53,424 nt of DNA from Funneliformis mosseae (Eukaryota; Glomeromycota; Glomeromycetes; Glomerales; Glomeraceae): assembly GCA_910592005.1 (NCBI GenBank), contig CAJVPP010000066.1, positions 1 through 53,424 of the forward strand, in the 5' to 3' direction. This document shows, in pieces, positions 22,820-36,349 of this stretch. Position 1 is the first letter of the stretch; every line of letters starts with the position of its first letter. The notes under the pieces were generated by a model. That model was not told the origin of the DNA. It searched no databases and worked only from the letters and a program-made list of their open reading frames with translations. The translations under genes were made by a program, and so were the position numbers.

Positions 22820-24290
22820 ATTTATCAATAAGCTATACTGCAATAATAAAATTCTATTTTATCTGATAATTTCAACTGAAAAAATGAATTAATCTAGCTT
22901 AAAAAAATAAAAAAATTACTGATAATTTAATCTAAAACTGAAAAATTAAAATAAATAAAATTAATAAATAAAATTAATTACCAAAATAAGAAAAAAAAAT
23001 AATAAATCAAAAAATTAATCAATTTATCTTTGCTATGATAATGAACTGAATAGTTCTATTCAAAAATTCTACTAATTTTAACCTAAAATAGTAGAGATAG
23101 CAGTGATCTAACTTAAAATATATAAGAATAAAAAAATTTAAATAAATAAATTATTTAATTTAAATTATTCAATTTATCTTTATTATAATAATGAAATAGA
23201 TGATTCTATTTGAAGATTTTATTCAGTTTTTAGTTTAAATAGAAGAACTGATTAAATCTAAAAAAAAAATAAAAAAATTAATAAAATATTAAATAAATAA
23301 AAATATAAATATAAACTAAAAAATAAAAAAATAAAATAATATCAATAACTTACCTTTACTATGATAATAAACTAAATATTTCTATTGAATGTTCTATCTT
23401 ATTCTTAGCCTAAATAGAAGAATAGTTTAACTTAAAATAATAAAAATAAAAATATTAATAAATATAAAATAAAAATAAAATAAAATAAAATAATATAATA
23501 TTGATAAATTACCTTTATTATAGTTACAAACTGAATAGTTTTATTCAAAAATTCTATCTAGTACTTAGCTTAAGTAGAGAAATTGATCAAATCTAAAAAA
23601 AAATAAAATAATTAATAAATATTAAAAAAAATAAAAATATTAATAAACAATTTACTTTTATTATAATAATGAACTAGATAGTTTTATTTGAAATTTTCAT
23701 TCAGTTTTTAACTTAAATGAAGGAATTGATTAAACTTAAAAAATAAAAATAATAAAATTAATAAAAATATTAAAAAATAAAATAAAAAAAATAAAATAGC
23801 ATTAATAGCTTATCTTTATCATGGTAATGAACCAGGCAGTTCTATTTAAAGGTTTAATTTAGTTCTTAGTTTAAGTAAAAAAATTACCTAAAAATAAAAA
23901 TAAAAATATTAATTAATAATATAAAAAAAAAAAATAATATAATATAACATTAACGCTAAAGTAATGAACTAGACATTTCTATTTGAAAGTTCTATCTAAT
24001 TCTTAGCTTAAATGAGGAAACTAATTGAATCTAAAAAAATAAAATATTAATAAACATAAAAAGAATAAAAAATAAAATAACATCAACAGCTTATTTTTAC
24101 CATAATAATAAACTAGACAATTCTATTTGAAAGTTTAATTTATTAAACTTAAAAAATAAAATAATTATAAAAATATTAAAAAAAAATTAACTATTTACCT
24201 TTACTGTAATAATAAACTAAATAGTTCTATTTAAAAGTTATGTCTGATTCTTAGCCTAAGTAAAAGAACTGATTAAACTTAAAATATAAA
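22820..24290. repeat. Degenerate satellite array, about 9-10 units of 106-178 bp
   Basis: Each unit has a conserved core, roughly CTTACCTTTACTATGATAAT followed by GAACTGAATAGTTCTATTTG, then AGTTCT..TAGCTTAA, AGAACTGATTAAACTTAAAA and an A-rich linker of variable length. Core starts by eye: 23021, 23171, 23349, 23508, 23650, 23808, 23951, 24089 and 24195, with a weaker unit at about 22830. Linker length explains the variation in period. It contains no coding frame. Confidence 0.8.
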
Positions 24291-24639
24291 AATTTGATAA
24301 TTTAGTAATAAAATAAAATATATAAATTAGGTTTTTATTAATTTATAAAATTTCATTTTCATTTTTTTCATAATATTAAAAAAATGATTATAAACATTTT
24401 TATTATTATATATGTTTTTGCTATATTTGATGAAAATATCAATAATGATACCTTACAAAAAGTATAGCAATCTCTCAAATTAATAATGATGAAGGATTTC
24501 AAATATACAAATACTATAATTATTTAATTTTATAAAATAATTCTAATTCTAATATGAATTATAGTTTTAAAGTAATATCATTTAAAAAAATATATATATT
24601 ATAAAATTTTTTAGTTATGCAAGATAATTCAATTAATAT

Positions 24640-25530
24640 TACTATTATAATAAGTATTTATATTCCTCTTGATAAAGAATATTCCTGTAATAAAAACTAC
24701 TGTGTATCTTCTTAATAAAACTATAAATTATACACAATTATCAAAAACTAATTACAATTACAGATTCAAGTAAAATTATATTTATTGAAAGAATAATAAT
24801 TTACACTATTTTTGATAAATTTAACTTATTCTTTAAATGGAAAATTTAAAAATACTTTAATACAATTGAGATATATTTTATTATAAAAAAATAATTATAT
24901 GAGATGAATGCTGAAAAAGTGATTAAATCAATAATTTTTTCAAAAAATTATTTTTAAGTAAAATTAAATCTGATTATTTTATCTGATCCAGAACTATTAT
25001 TATTTAAAAAAACAATTTTTTGATAATTTAGTCTCTTTCTAACACTTATCTTATATTATAAAATATTAGAATTTTAATTTATAACTATGAAAATAAAAAC
25101 AGATAATTTTATAATAGTTTCATAGAAAAAATCAGATTTTTAAGTAATAATAAGTTTTTTTTTACCAAAATTTGTTATTAGAAAAAGGATTAATCTTATA
25201 TAACAAAAATATGATAATACAACTATTGATAGCAACTAATTTGTTAGTACTAAATCATAAAAATAAGTGTAAAGTATTCATAACAAAAATTTTTGATATC
25301 TTAAAATCTTTATTATTATAAGATTAACAAATTATCAAAAATAATAATAAACAAGTAAAAATTGAATATAATAATAAAATTGATAATAATAATAAAAAAA
25401 TATTAGGAATAATAAAGAAGATATCAATAAAGAAAATAACAATGAAGTTGATGATAATATATTAGCAATAATTTCAATTACAAAAAAAAAACAAAAAGAA
25501 GAAAATCAAATAAATAGTATAAAATAATAA
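24640..25530 (+). pseudogene. Unassigned decayed coding region
   Basis: Not recognised. Plus-strand pieces look like worn protein sequence. Examples are IYIPLDKEYSCNKNYCVSS (about 24655-24715), NYKLYTII, IYTIFDKFNLFFKWKIQKYF (about 24800), and an acidic Asn/Lys-rich tail, NNKEDINKENNNEVDDNILA (about 25410). Many stops interrupt them, mostly TAA and TAG. It lies between the satellite array and the MITE. The length would suit a transposon gene, but no motif supports a family. Confidence 0.3.
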
Positions 25531-25539
25531 ATTAAATTT

Positions 25540-26281
25540 TATATTTAGTTTATAATAAAATTTATATTAGCTATTAGTTATTTATTAATAACAATTATTT
25601 ACAAATAACTATTGTATTTAATAAAAATACTGATATTTTTAAAAATTGTATCTATCTATTTACTGATTACTAATGATTACTAATTTTTATTATTATTAAT
25701 AAAAAATTATTAACCATATCAAACTAAAAAATTTAATTATATTAAGTTAAACATTTTTAAATAAAATTTATAATAAAAAAGTCTTTAATATATAATAATT
25801 TTAAAATATATAAATGACATTAATTAATAAATTTTTTATAAATATAAAAATTATTCTTATTATTTTAAAAATGTCTAATTATAAATTAAAATCTATAGAT
25901 TTAACCTTATAATCCATTTGATTATTATTCACGAAAATCTTCATCTTTATTACAGAATTTTACTAATAATTTATAAAAGTTTATATAATTCAAATATAAT
26001 ATCAAATTCTAATTTACATCTTTCACAAACTAACCAAAACTTATTAAACTTAAATATCACTTTATTAACTCTTAAAAACTATCTAAATAATTATGTAAAT
26101 TTTATATACACTTTCAAAATATAACACATTTGTTTATCTTATATATATTGTATAAAATTACTATATCATATTAAAGCTAATAGATTTTATATAATAAAAA
26201 CTACATATATCCACTTAAAATAAACTTTTTAAATATTAATATATATATAAAGATAAAGATTCATCATATGATGTATATATA
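25540..26281. other. AT-rich spacer before the MITE
   Basis: No supported gene. A 68-codon plus-strand open frame (25918-26124) is Ile/Leu/Asn-rich, as expected by chance in such DNA, and has no recognisable motif. Confidence 0.45.
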
Positions 26282-26970
26282 CAATAGCAATCAAAAGTAT
26301 TGCATCACTTTCACATTAAATTTAAATTATAAATTATAAAAGCTAGTATAATGAATTTATGTTTGTTTTAAATCTTGAATCTCTGGCATTATTTTAAAAT
26401 AATTTTTTTGCTTAATTTTTTAGTGTAATTTCATATAAATTGTTTGATTTACAAAATATTGGATTTTTAACTTTTATTTAGAATAATGATAATAAAAATG
26501 AATACTTAATTTTCATTCTCTAAGTAATTAAGAGTTTGCATTTCAAATATTGTAAAAACTGAATCATTAGTTATATAGAAATCAGTTTTTAAAAATTACA
26601 AAAATTACTAAAAATCGTTATTTTACATATGTAACATTGATTTCATTAATTTTTATAATTTTAAAAGCTGATTTCTCTATAACTAATGATCCAGTTTTTA
26701 CAATATTTGAAATGCAAACTCTTAATTACTTAGAAAACGAAAATTAGGTATTCATTTTTATTATCATTATTCTAAATAAAAAGTTGAAAATCTAATATTT
26801 TATAATCAAACAATTTATACAAAATTATACTATGAATTAAGCAAAAAAATTATTTTAAAATAATGTTGGAGATTTAGGATTTAAAACAAATATAAATTTG
26901 TTATGCTAGCTTTTATAATTTATAATTTAAATTTAATGTGAAAGTGATGCAATATTTCTGATTACCACTG
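26282..26970. mobile_element. Tc1/mariner-like MITE with about 310-bp inverted arms
   Basis: The ends are CAATAGCAATCAAAAGTATT on the left and, read inward on the other strand, CAGTGGTAATCAGAAATATT on the right. Each is flanked by TA within TATATATA. CAGT-type termini at a TA target are typical of the Tc1/mariner superfamily. The inverted similarity extends through almost the whole element (arms about 26282-26600 and 26655-26970) with a centre of about 50 bp around TACATATGTA. There is no room for a transposase, so it is non-autonomous. Arms differ by scattered substitutions, which indicates an old insertion. Confidence 0.85.
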
Positions 26971-27054
26971 TATATATAAGTTGTAAAAATAGTAAAAAGT
27001 TTTATCTATATTTACAACTTCATTCTATATCTAATATAATTGAAGCTATACTTA

Positions 27055-30000
27055 GAATTTATAACTGTTATCTGTCTTTTAATAAATATTTGCAGATATC
27101 TAGATATTTGAATTAAACAGATACAGAATTTTAAATATCAGATAATCTAAAGAATATCTGAATAATATCTAATTATCTGTATTATCTGAAATAATATCTA
27201 GTTATATTCAGATATGATTTAAATTTATATTTTATTGATTAGATAAATAAAGCAAAATATCGCAATTATTTAATATCTAATATTCATATTTAAAATAAAA
27301 AAATAAAACAAATAAAATATGAACTAATATATCATGAAAATTATGTAATAAAATAAAACAAAAAAAATCTAAGGCAAAAATAAAATCTGAATCAAAAAAT
27401 TTCAAGTATAAAAAGATCAATATCAGTTAATTCAATTTTAATTCATAATAATATTAAACAAATAATTTAGGTAAAAAAAATACAAATACAAATAAATTAT
27501 AAGTTTTTAATAATAATATAGAGCTAATAAAACAAAATAATAAGTTAAAAAATATTTTAATAATACTAATAAACAAAGTTTTATTTGAAATTATTTGAAA
27601 AATTATTATTTACAGAAAAATATAAAAAATATATTAGATATCTTATCTAAGTTTCTGATAATCTTACTGATATATAATAAGATCTAATAAAATACTGATA
27701 ATGTATTTTCTATTTAGCAAAATATTATATTACATATGATAATGATTTATTTTAGAATCAAAAAAAATATTGAAAACATAAGTAATTATACCAGAAAAGA
27801 TTAATTAAATAAGAAGTTTATTAGAATTATTATAAAAGATGATCAGCTATTAAATAACAAAAATGATGAAAGATTATATAAATTTATAAAAGAATTAGAT
27901 CTATTTTATGAATTACTAAGTAATAAAAATTGAGAGAATTGAAAGTTATAATTATTATAAAAAAAATTATTCATTTTTTGATTAAAGTATTATATTATAC
28001 TTCTTAATTTTAAACCTTTAAATATCAAGAAGTAAAGCTAGTTATTTAGGTATAACTTGTTTATTTGTAAATAATCAATTTGAACTTGTAAAGTTATCTT
28101 AGTAATTAAATATTAAAATATCTAGAAATATTATTATTTATCTTAATCAAATAATTAAAAAATGACATTTAAATAGAAAAGTATTCATAATAATCACTGA
28201 CAATAGATATAATATGATCAAAATTAATAAAATACTTAAAGAATCTTATAATATTATGCATTTTCTTTGTATTATTTATACATTATAACTAGCAATAATA
28301 AAGGAACTTATTTTAGCAAAAAGATTAGCACTAGAAAAACATTTAATTAATTTTTTTACTATATCAAAATAAACTAAAAGGTTAATTAACATTCAAAAAA
28401 TATAAGATATAACCAGAAAAAGGTTAATTTTCAATAATATAAATATTTTAATTACTATTAAATTATTAACTAATCTTTTGATATTTAACTTTTTAATCAT
28501 AGAATTTAAGTAATAATGATCATTATCTAAGAATTATTTTTGATATTAATATTTGACGAAATTTATCATATTTAATATGAAAATAATCAGTAAAAATTTA
28601 TGATCATATTGAAATTATATTAATAGTTATATTAAAAAATAATAATTTTACAATACAAAATAATAGAAAAAAACTTAGTAAAATTAATCTTATTGAAGAT
28701 AATAGATTGCTATCAAATAATTAATTAAAATATATAAATTTTTTACATCAAGAACTGAACTTCTTGAAGATAGTAATTATAAAATAATAAGTTTTATATA
28801 TGTTATACTTATAGAAATTACAAATGAAATTTATTAGTCTAAATGAAATAAATCTTGAAGAAATTAATTTTACAAACTATACTATAATATTTAATCATAA
28901 TATTAGTATTAAGAATTTTAACAATGATAAAAAAATTGATGATCGTTTAAAAAGACAAAAAATTTTAATTAATATTCTATAAGACTATAATAACTTAATC
29001 AAGAAAGTTAAATTAGCATTTTACATAATAATGAATTACTATTAGAATATACCTTAAGATAAGAAAATAATAGCTACTTTCTTGAATCTTAGATGTAAAT
29101 CTCTAAATTTTATATAAGAATCACAAATAACTAAAACAAAAAATTTCTTGAAAAAAATATATGAAAAGGCAAAATAGAATTTAGATACTGTTTAATAATA
29201 ATATAATTTATAATCACCTAACAATCCTCTCTTTCATAATATATTTGTAAATTATTATCAATCTGAAAGACATAATGAAATTAATTAATATATAGTTCTT
29301 AATAAAATTAGATTTATGCCTGTCTTTTTAAATAGTGAACTTTTTAAGAATCACATTTTTCAATTTTATCACTATTAGCATAAAAATATTTAGCTATTTT
29401 AGTATTATTAGAGATTATTCTCTAATGAAAATAATATTATAACAATTAAATGCTCTAATTTATTGCTATTTATTTAAAAAATTAGTAATTAATAATAATA
29501 TTTTTTCAGAATCTGATTAAGTCATATAATTTTATTATATAATTATATAGAATAAATATGAAATATTATACATTAATAAATGCAAGTCTTAATTGTTTGT
29601 ACTTTGTATTAAATATAAATTTTCAATAAAATATAATTTTGTTTTATATCATAAATAATAAATTGCTATAATATTGTATTATATTTTTATATAATAAATA
29701 TAATCAATATAATTAATATATATATTCAGATTTATTATAATACTAACAAAGTATTAGCTTATAACAAATCTATCAAAATGTAATACAGTTATAATATGTC
29801 TATTTAAATTTAGTAATTTAAGAATTTAATTTATAAAGATATAAACTTTTAACATTTATTTTAAATCACTTATTATTTTTATTTTTTTATTGTTTTTATT
29901 TAATTATAGATTATATTTAGCACTTTTAATTGTGAAAAAAGCAAATTAATAATAGTGTAATTTAATTAATAATTGTCTTTAAAAACACATTTATTATTTT

Positions 30001-30130
30001 AAGATAAACACTTAAATATATTTAATAAATATTCAGATACTTAGAAATTAATCAGATAAATCAACTGAATATCTAAATTAAATAGATATAAGTAAATTAA
30101 ATATTTGAATGGATGGATATAAATACTGTT
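27055..30130 (+). mobile_element. hAT transposon with ATATCTGA-rich ends
   Basis: Both ends carry clusters of short ATATCTGA, GATATC and TATCAGATA motifs (27090-27230 on the left, 30025-30125 on the right). They enclose a plus-strand hAT transposase relic. Such subterminal repeat clusters are usual transposase-binding regions in hAT elements. Exact termini and the expected 8-bp target duplication could not be fixed, so the borders are approximate. Confidence 0.6.
27790..29500 (+). pseudogene. hAT transposase remnant
   Basis: Blocks in family order, frame-shifting and with many stops. LGITCLFVNNQFELVKLS-type sequence appears at about 28050-28100. IIITDNRYNMIKINKI (about 28185-28230) holds the acidic TDN motif of the RNase H fold. 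MHFLCIIYTL (about 28255) is the worn CxxHTLQL position. KRLINFFT-type sequence follows at about 28320-28370. The C-terminal block is near 29330-29480 and resembles the hAT dimerisation region (FYHY-HKNI, RLFSNENNIITIKCSN). Stops replace expected Gln and Trp codons. It cannot encode a working transposase. Family assignment rests on the order of motifs and remembered AMF hAT proteins. Confidence 0.65.
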
Positions 30131-30284
30131 TATACTAATTATATAAAAAAAATTTCTATCTCTATTATTTTTATACTATTCTTTTAATAGAAATTTGAAT
30201 ATAAATAAATATATTAAATATTATATTTTAGTAAAAGATATAGAATTTTTAAAAATATATGTATATTAAAACTGGCAAAAACTG

Positions 30285-30730
30285 ATAAACCTGTCAAATA
30301 AAACATATCTGCCAAATAGGACATATTTATAATTTATATTATTTCTATTATTATTATCATTATTATTATATTTAATATATATATTATTTATTTAATATTT
30401 AATATAATTAGCATATCTGTTAGCTCTGTTATTATTGTCAATAGTATCATAAATATCATAGATTTTCTATAATTATAATTTTCTTATATAAAGTGTATGA
30501 AAATACCTTGAAAAAAGAATAGGTCTCAATATTGTATTTAATATACATTTAATAATAATAATAAACAATCTTAACATTTTGCAAATATAAAACTTATAAT
30601 TTATTCTTAATAACTAAATAAATTCTCTAATTAATAGCATATCAAGTTAATTGAATTTAAGTTAAAGTTATTACCTTCCTAATTTCAAATTATAGTTAAC
30701 TTATTCGATGAAAAAAGTAATGTTAACAGT
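30285..30730. repeat. Direct repeat copy B (pair with 22310-22755)
   Basis: The second copy of the roughly 440-bp repeat, starting after AAAACTGGCAAAAACTGATA and including ATAGTATCATAAATATC, TATAAAGTGTATGAAAATAC, ATATTGTATTTAATATAC and AAATTATAGTTAACTTATT. It lies directly upstream of the Pif1-like remnant, so it could be that element's 5' region. Confidence 0.7.
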
Positions 30731-30879
30731 ATTAAAATTATATTCTAGAATATTAGAAGTATTTTTAGTTAATTTAGAAAATAAAATAATAATAAAAACT
30801 TTTTATAGCTTATTTCAGAATTATATGCTACTGCAAATTAGCTTAAATAATATAACAAATATTTAAAATCATTTATCAG

Positions 30880-33570
30880 ATTACTTTTGGTATCATTCTT
30901 TATTATAAAAATATAAAAAATATATTAAATCCATTTTCTATAGCAGCTCATTTATCTTCTAATACAAATGCTCTAACTTTTCAAAAAGGTAATATTATTT
31001 TACCATTAACAAATTTTCTAACAAAAATTCATAATGAAGATTTTTACAATACCCATTTAATGGTCAGTTTATATAAATATCAACAACTATATTACTACTT
31101 TCTTTTGAAAATTCAGATATTAAACTATTATTATTTTCAAATCTATTTTCTGATTGAAATAGTCATTTTTCTGATCAAAATGCAATCACTTCTAAAGATA
31201 ATTTAATAAAAATAGAAATATATAAAAAATATATAAAATATTATCTATTATATAATGATTCACAATTCTGATAAAAAAATAATTATATTACTATTATTTA
31301 TATGAATATAAAATACATATTTTAATAAAAAACTTTGTATATAAATGCTATAATAAAAAATGTAAATTACTATCACTTTTTATTACCTTAACTGCAACAG
31401 AAACTAAATAAATTCACTTAAATAATATATTAAAATCAACAGATAATAAAATATTATACCAATAATAAACCTTAAAATAGCTTTTTATTTTATACATTGT
31501 ATAAAAGAAATTTAAAATCATGTTTAAAAAGAACTTGCAAATAATAAAAGAGATCATCTTAATTATTTTTGAATGTATAAAATTTTAAAATAAAAGAGTA
31601 TTACATATATATTCAGTACTTGAATTAAATAAAATATAATAAAATAATATAGAAGATCAGATTTACCAAATCTAAACCTTAAATCAGAACTTTACCAATT
31701 GATATTAATATATTAGATTTATATTTACAATCCTTGAAAGTATGGTAGATTAATATCTTTGATCAAATATGCAAAAAAACTTTTATAACCATATTTTCTA
31801 ATTATTTATTATAATATCAAAGAATCTAAATATATATATTGATGTATACCTGAAAAAAGATAAATAGATGATTTCTTATCATCTATTTACACTTTTATTA
31901 TGAAATACTTATATAAATATATAATATATAAGTACTAAAAATCTCAATAAATATTTTATTAAATATATTATCAAATTAGAATTTAAATATATATTTAATA
32001 TATCAAAAAATAATAAATATCATAAATATATAATTGCTTAACAATTAAGCTTAATGAAAAATATATTTTTATTACTTAATGAAATAATATATAAATTATC
32101 AGTAAAAGTAAAATACCTCTTACTGAATCATTAACGTTAATAATTCATTCATATACAATAAGACTAATATTAATAATATTAAAAGAAAATGATATTTTAT
32201 ATTAGAATAATATAATTAAAATACTTTACACATCTACATGATGAGAAATTTGATAATATAACTTATTCTGATTATTTTAAAATTATATTTTAAAAACTAA
32301 AATGCTTTTAAATAATAAAATTATTTAAACTTTTATATTATTAAAAGAATATTTTTATTAGTTATATATTATGGATAACTTAAATTTCAAAATAGAAAAC
32401 TATATTTTATCAATAATTACTTATTATAATACTTTACAAATCAGAAAATAAATTACTTGATAATTTATATCTTATCAAAAAATATTCAAATTTACATCAT
32501 GATTTTCAGAATTTAATATAAAATTCTATAAACATAATAGTAAAAGAAAATAGATATTCATTATAAAATTAATTCAATACAATTATAACTAACATATTAG
32601 AAGATCTTAAAAGTAAAATTACTTCACAAATATTAAAAATTCTTACCAAATTATTAAATAATTTGAAATTAATATGACTGATTATTTTGTCAAATGCAAT
32701 GTTAGAATTATTAAAAGAATAATATATTATATAAAATACAATTATATTTACCTTTAAACTAATATTACAATCTAAATAATATATATTTTTCTTTATTACA
32801 GGATTTAATGGAACTGGAAAATCATATTTAACAAAATTAATTATTGAAAAAAACTTACTTTTTAATAGTATTAATAGAAATAACTATATAGAACATTAAA
32901 AAATTTATTATTTATTCTGCATTTAGAATAATACAAACAGAATCAAATTATAAATTATTAGTTTTTATGATTTTGAACTTAGATAAAATATCAATAGTTT
33001 TTGCTTTTAATAATAAAAATATTCATTAACAAAAGCTATAGATTTTTTGAAAGTAAACAAATATCATTAGAATTTGTTTAAATAGAATTTAAAATAAGGA
33101 TAATTATGTCACCTATTATTAGACTTAAACTAGATACACATATTATATATCTAAATAACTCATTAATAAAAAAGATATATGCTATAAAACTATTAATATA
33201 ATCACTGATATTGATAAATAATAGCTAAGGTTTAAATAGCATTTTATGTATATAATGCTATTATTCAAAGATAGATTATAAAAAAAACATTTTACTTTTA
33301 TTCAAAAGGTTAACATGCATCAAGAACATAGTTTCTAAACTCATTTTCTTTAATAATTCATAAACACTAAGTCTTACCTTATATTCTATTTAAATAGATC
33401 TTAACTAATTATTTATATCTAATTAAGTATATATAGTAATTAGTAAATGTTCAAAATGGTAATATATTCAAATAATAAATAAGATAAAAATTCATTTATA
33501 GTAGATTTAAATACAATTAAAGAATATTCTTATCTAAAATAAAAAGCATCATAATCACTATTAATTTAAT
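30880..33570 (+). pseudogene. Pif1-like DNA helicase remnant (possibly Helitron-derived)
   Basis: The clearest motif is Walker A at 32801-32824, GFNGTGKS, preceded by FIT and followed by YLTKLIIE, as in Pif1/RecD-type helicases. Downstream, IMSPIIRLKLDTHIIYLNNS (from 33104) matches the Pif1 region around MxxxNxx. FYFYSKG-HASRT appears at about 33295. FSLIIHKH-stop-VLPYI (about 33343-33385) is the worn TVHKTQGLTLP motif, with a stop at its Gln. The upstream block (about 30930-31100) reads FSIAAHLSSNTNALTFQKGN and PLTNFLTKIHNEDF, resembling the region before the helicase domain in AMF Pif1-like proteins. The section between is too worn to read. A Helitron origin is possible, but no Rep HUH motif was found. 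Non-functional. Confidence 0.6.
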
Positions 33571-36345
33571 AAAATATCATAATCTATATATATATAATAT
33601 ATATTTCAGCAAATTTAATAATGATATTTAAAACATTATATAAAATATATATGTTATTTTCAAATATTAATTAAGGCTAGTATCTAGTTGATTATAATTA
33701 TAAATCTAATTGGTATATCTTATAACTTTTATTTATAATTAGTACGTAATATATAGAATAGTAAAATAAATATTAAATAATACTTTATGAAGCATTATTC
33801 AATTATATTTAGCATGTTATTGAATATAATTTCATTGTAGTGTAAGATAAAGATCAAAATTAATCTACTAAAAAGCTAGAAGACCTGCAGAAATCATCAC
33901 TTTTGTTGACTTAGTATCTGTAAACTTAAACAATAAACTTTTAATTTAATCTATCAAATTAAATATAAAATAATATCACAATCACATCTATATGAAAATA
34001 TAACAAAAGGTAATAGTAAATAAATTTAACAATTCCTTTATTGAACTCTTAGTTTATTCTAAACCTTAACTTGAGTTATTTTTCCACTCAAGAAAAATAT
34101 AAGATATTTATATAAAATAAAATAATATAAAATATATAATAACAAATATAATAATAAAGATAAAATAAATATATAAGATTAATATAACTACTCTACTAAC
34201 TATAATATAATTAACAAATATAATGATTATAATTAATCTATCTAATAGATCAATGATAATCACTTTAGCAACTTGATTTAATTTGTCTATTTTGTCAACT
34301 TTGTTAATTATTTTGATTATGTGACTAATTAAAATGTAGTCACAGATTATGAATTTAATGTAAACAATAAAATAAAACTATTTATTATAATTTTTATTAC
34401 TTATCTAATCAAAAATAACATCATTTTAATAAAAATACATTTGGTTTTTTGTTTATTTTAATTTAAATTTTTCAAAATTTTTTGCAAATTTCATATTTTT
34501 TCACATTATTTTCATAATAATGTGTCTTGCAAAAGAAGTTATTCTGTAAAGAAATATGCTTTTATATATATCAAAAGAAAAGTAATTGGTTAGATAAGAC
34601 TACTTTCTCTTAATTTGAAACTTTAAGATAAGTAAAGTTTAGTGAAAGACTGATAAAGAATTTTATGAAGATTGTATCATTATGATCAAAAAATACAGTT
34701 CTAAGCTAATATTTTAAGGCTGCTTTTTTATAATTTAATCTTAGACTACTTTTACTATAGTTAACTAAATATTCTGACTAAAGTTTTGTATCTAAACTCA
34801 TTTTAAATTTAGCAAAATATCTAAATTATAGTTTCGTTAAATTTTTACTAAAGTTTGATATAGTTTCACATTTTTATAAACTTTGATATAATTTTACCTT
34901 TTTTAGAATTTTGCAGATTTTTTAATAAGATTTTAATATAATTTCGCTAAATTTTATCTTTTTTCATTTAAACAACTTGCAAAATCTCTAAATTTTATTT
35001 AGCAACCTTAGTCTTGACCTTAATCTTATTAAAGTTCTTTTATCAATTTTTAAATCAGAACTTTAAAAAAGCAATTTTAGACTATCTAAGATTTAAAAAT
35101 TAAAAAAAAATAATTATTTAAGAATAGAAATTAATCTTCAAAGAAATATATCAATTACTAATTAATTTTATGTTCTCTAGAAATTAAGCAATTATTTCTG
35201 CTAAAGAGGATTATAAATATTAAATACTTATATATAGTAAATATTTGTGAATTCATATATAATAAAATTGATATTAAATTTATTTAATATTAATTTCACA
35301 TCTTGTATATTAAGGTATTAAAATTTACTAGATACTTAAAAATTAGAAAATCAATGAAGAAAAGTTCTTTTAAATTATATTATTTATTTTATTAATTAAA
35401 TCAATTTTTATTAAATTAGTAAAAATATGTATATTAATGAAATATATATATATTAAAGTTTTTATAAATATCTGATTAGTAGTAAAATTTATATTATATA
35501 TTTAATGCAATATTTTCGTGTATTAATACAAAATTTTAGTTATAATAAAATATTGAATTTTTAGCTGTAACTTATTATATTTTATTAATTTAATTTATTT
35601 ATTATATTAAAAAATATTTTTCTTTAATGAGTTTTAATTATTTGCATTTATATATGTGAAGATCAAATCGATATAGTCACAAATTACATAAATGTTAATC
35701 TTTTAGAATTTTACTAAAATTTTAAACTTTATTAATTTGATCTTCATAAATATAAATATAATTATCATAGTATAAAAAATAGCAGCTAAAATTTTCTGAT
35801 TTAGTAATCTGTTGTGTCATTAATTTTAGAATAATATAACCCATAAAATCCTAACTGAATAATTATCAAAACACTTGTTAAGTATACCTTTTATAGTTAT
35901 AATCTACTAGAAAACTTTGCTTGTGAATTTAAATTCATGATTCATGATTCATAATTATAGATTTAACATTAGGAATGATGAATCTGAATCCTAAATCTAA
36001 GATAAAGTTTCACCTACCCTTTCTCCTAATGAATTAATGATCTATTTATTGATTTTTTTGCAAATTAATTACTACATGCTAATTATATAATAATACATAA
36101 AAAAATAAATAATTAAACAAATAAAGCAAAATATTGAATATTTCTTATATAGATATAATCTACAAATATTTCATAATTAATATTAAACAAAAAAATTAAA
36201 TCTTTTTTAACTATAATAAGAAATACAACATTTAAATAAGTAAAAAAAGTAATGAAAAAATATAAATAAATTACTATTATTATTAAATTTACTAAATCAA
36301 TTATATAAAAAATAACTTAAAAAAGAAATTTATCATGTTAAAAAA
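33571..36345. other. AT-rich spacer, no gene seen
   Basis: No supported coding frame. Local structure: a small hairpin of GTGACTA and TAGTCAC (about 34320-34355), a longer imperfect inverted pair GTGAAGATCAAATC and TTTGATCTTCAT (about 35655 and 35735), loosely repeated GTTTGATATAGTTT-type motifs at about 34840-34960, and a short ATTCATG repeat at about 35933. Confidence 0.5.
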
Positions 36346-36349
36346 ATAT

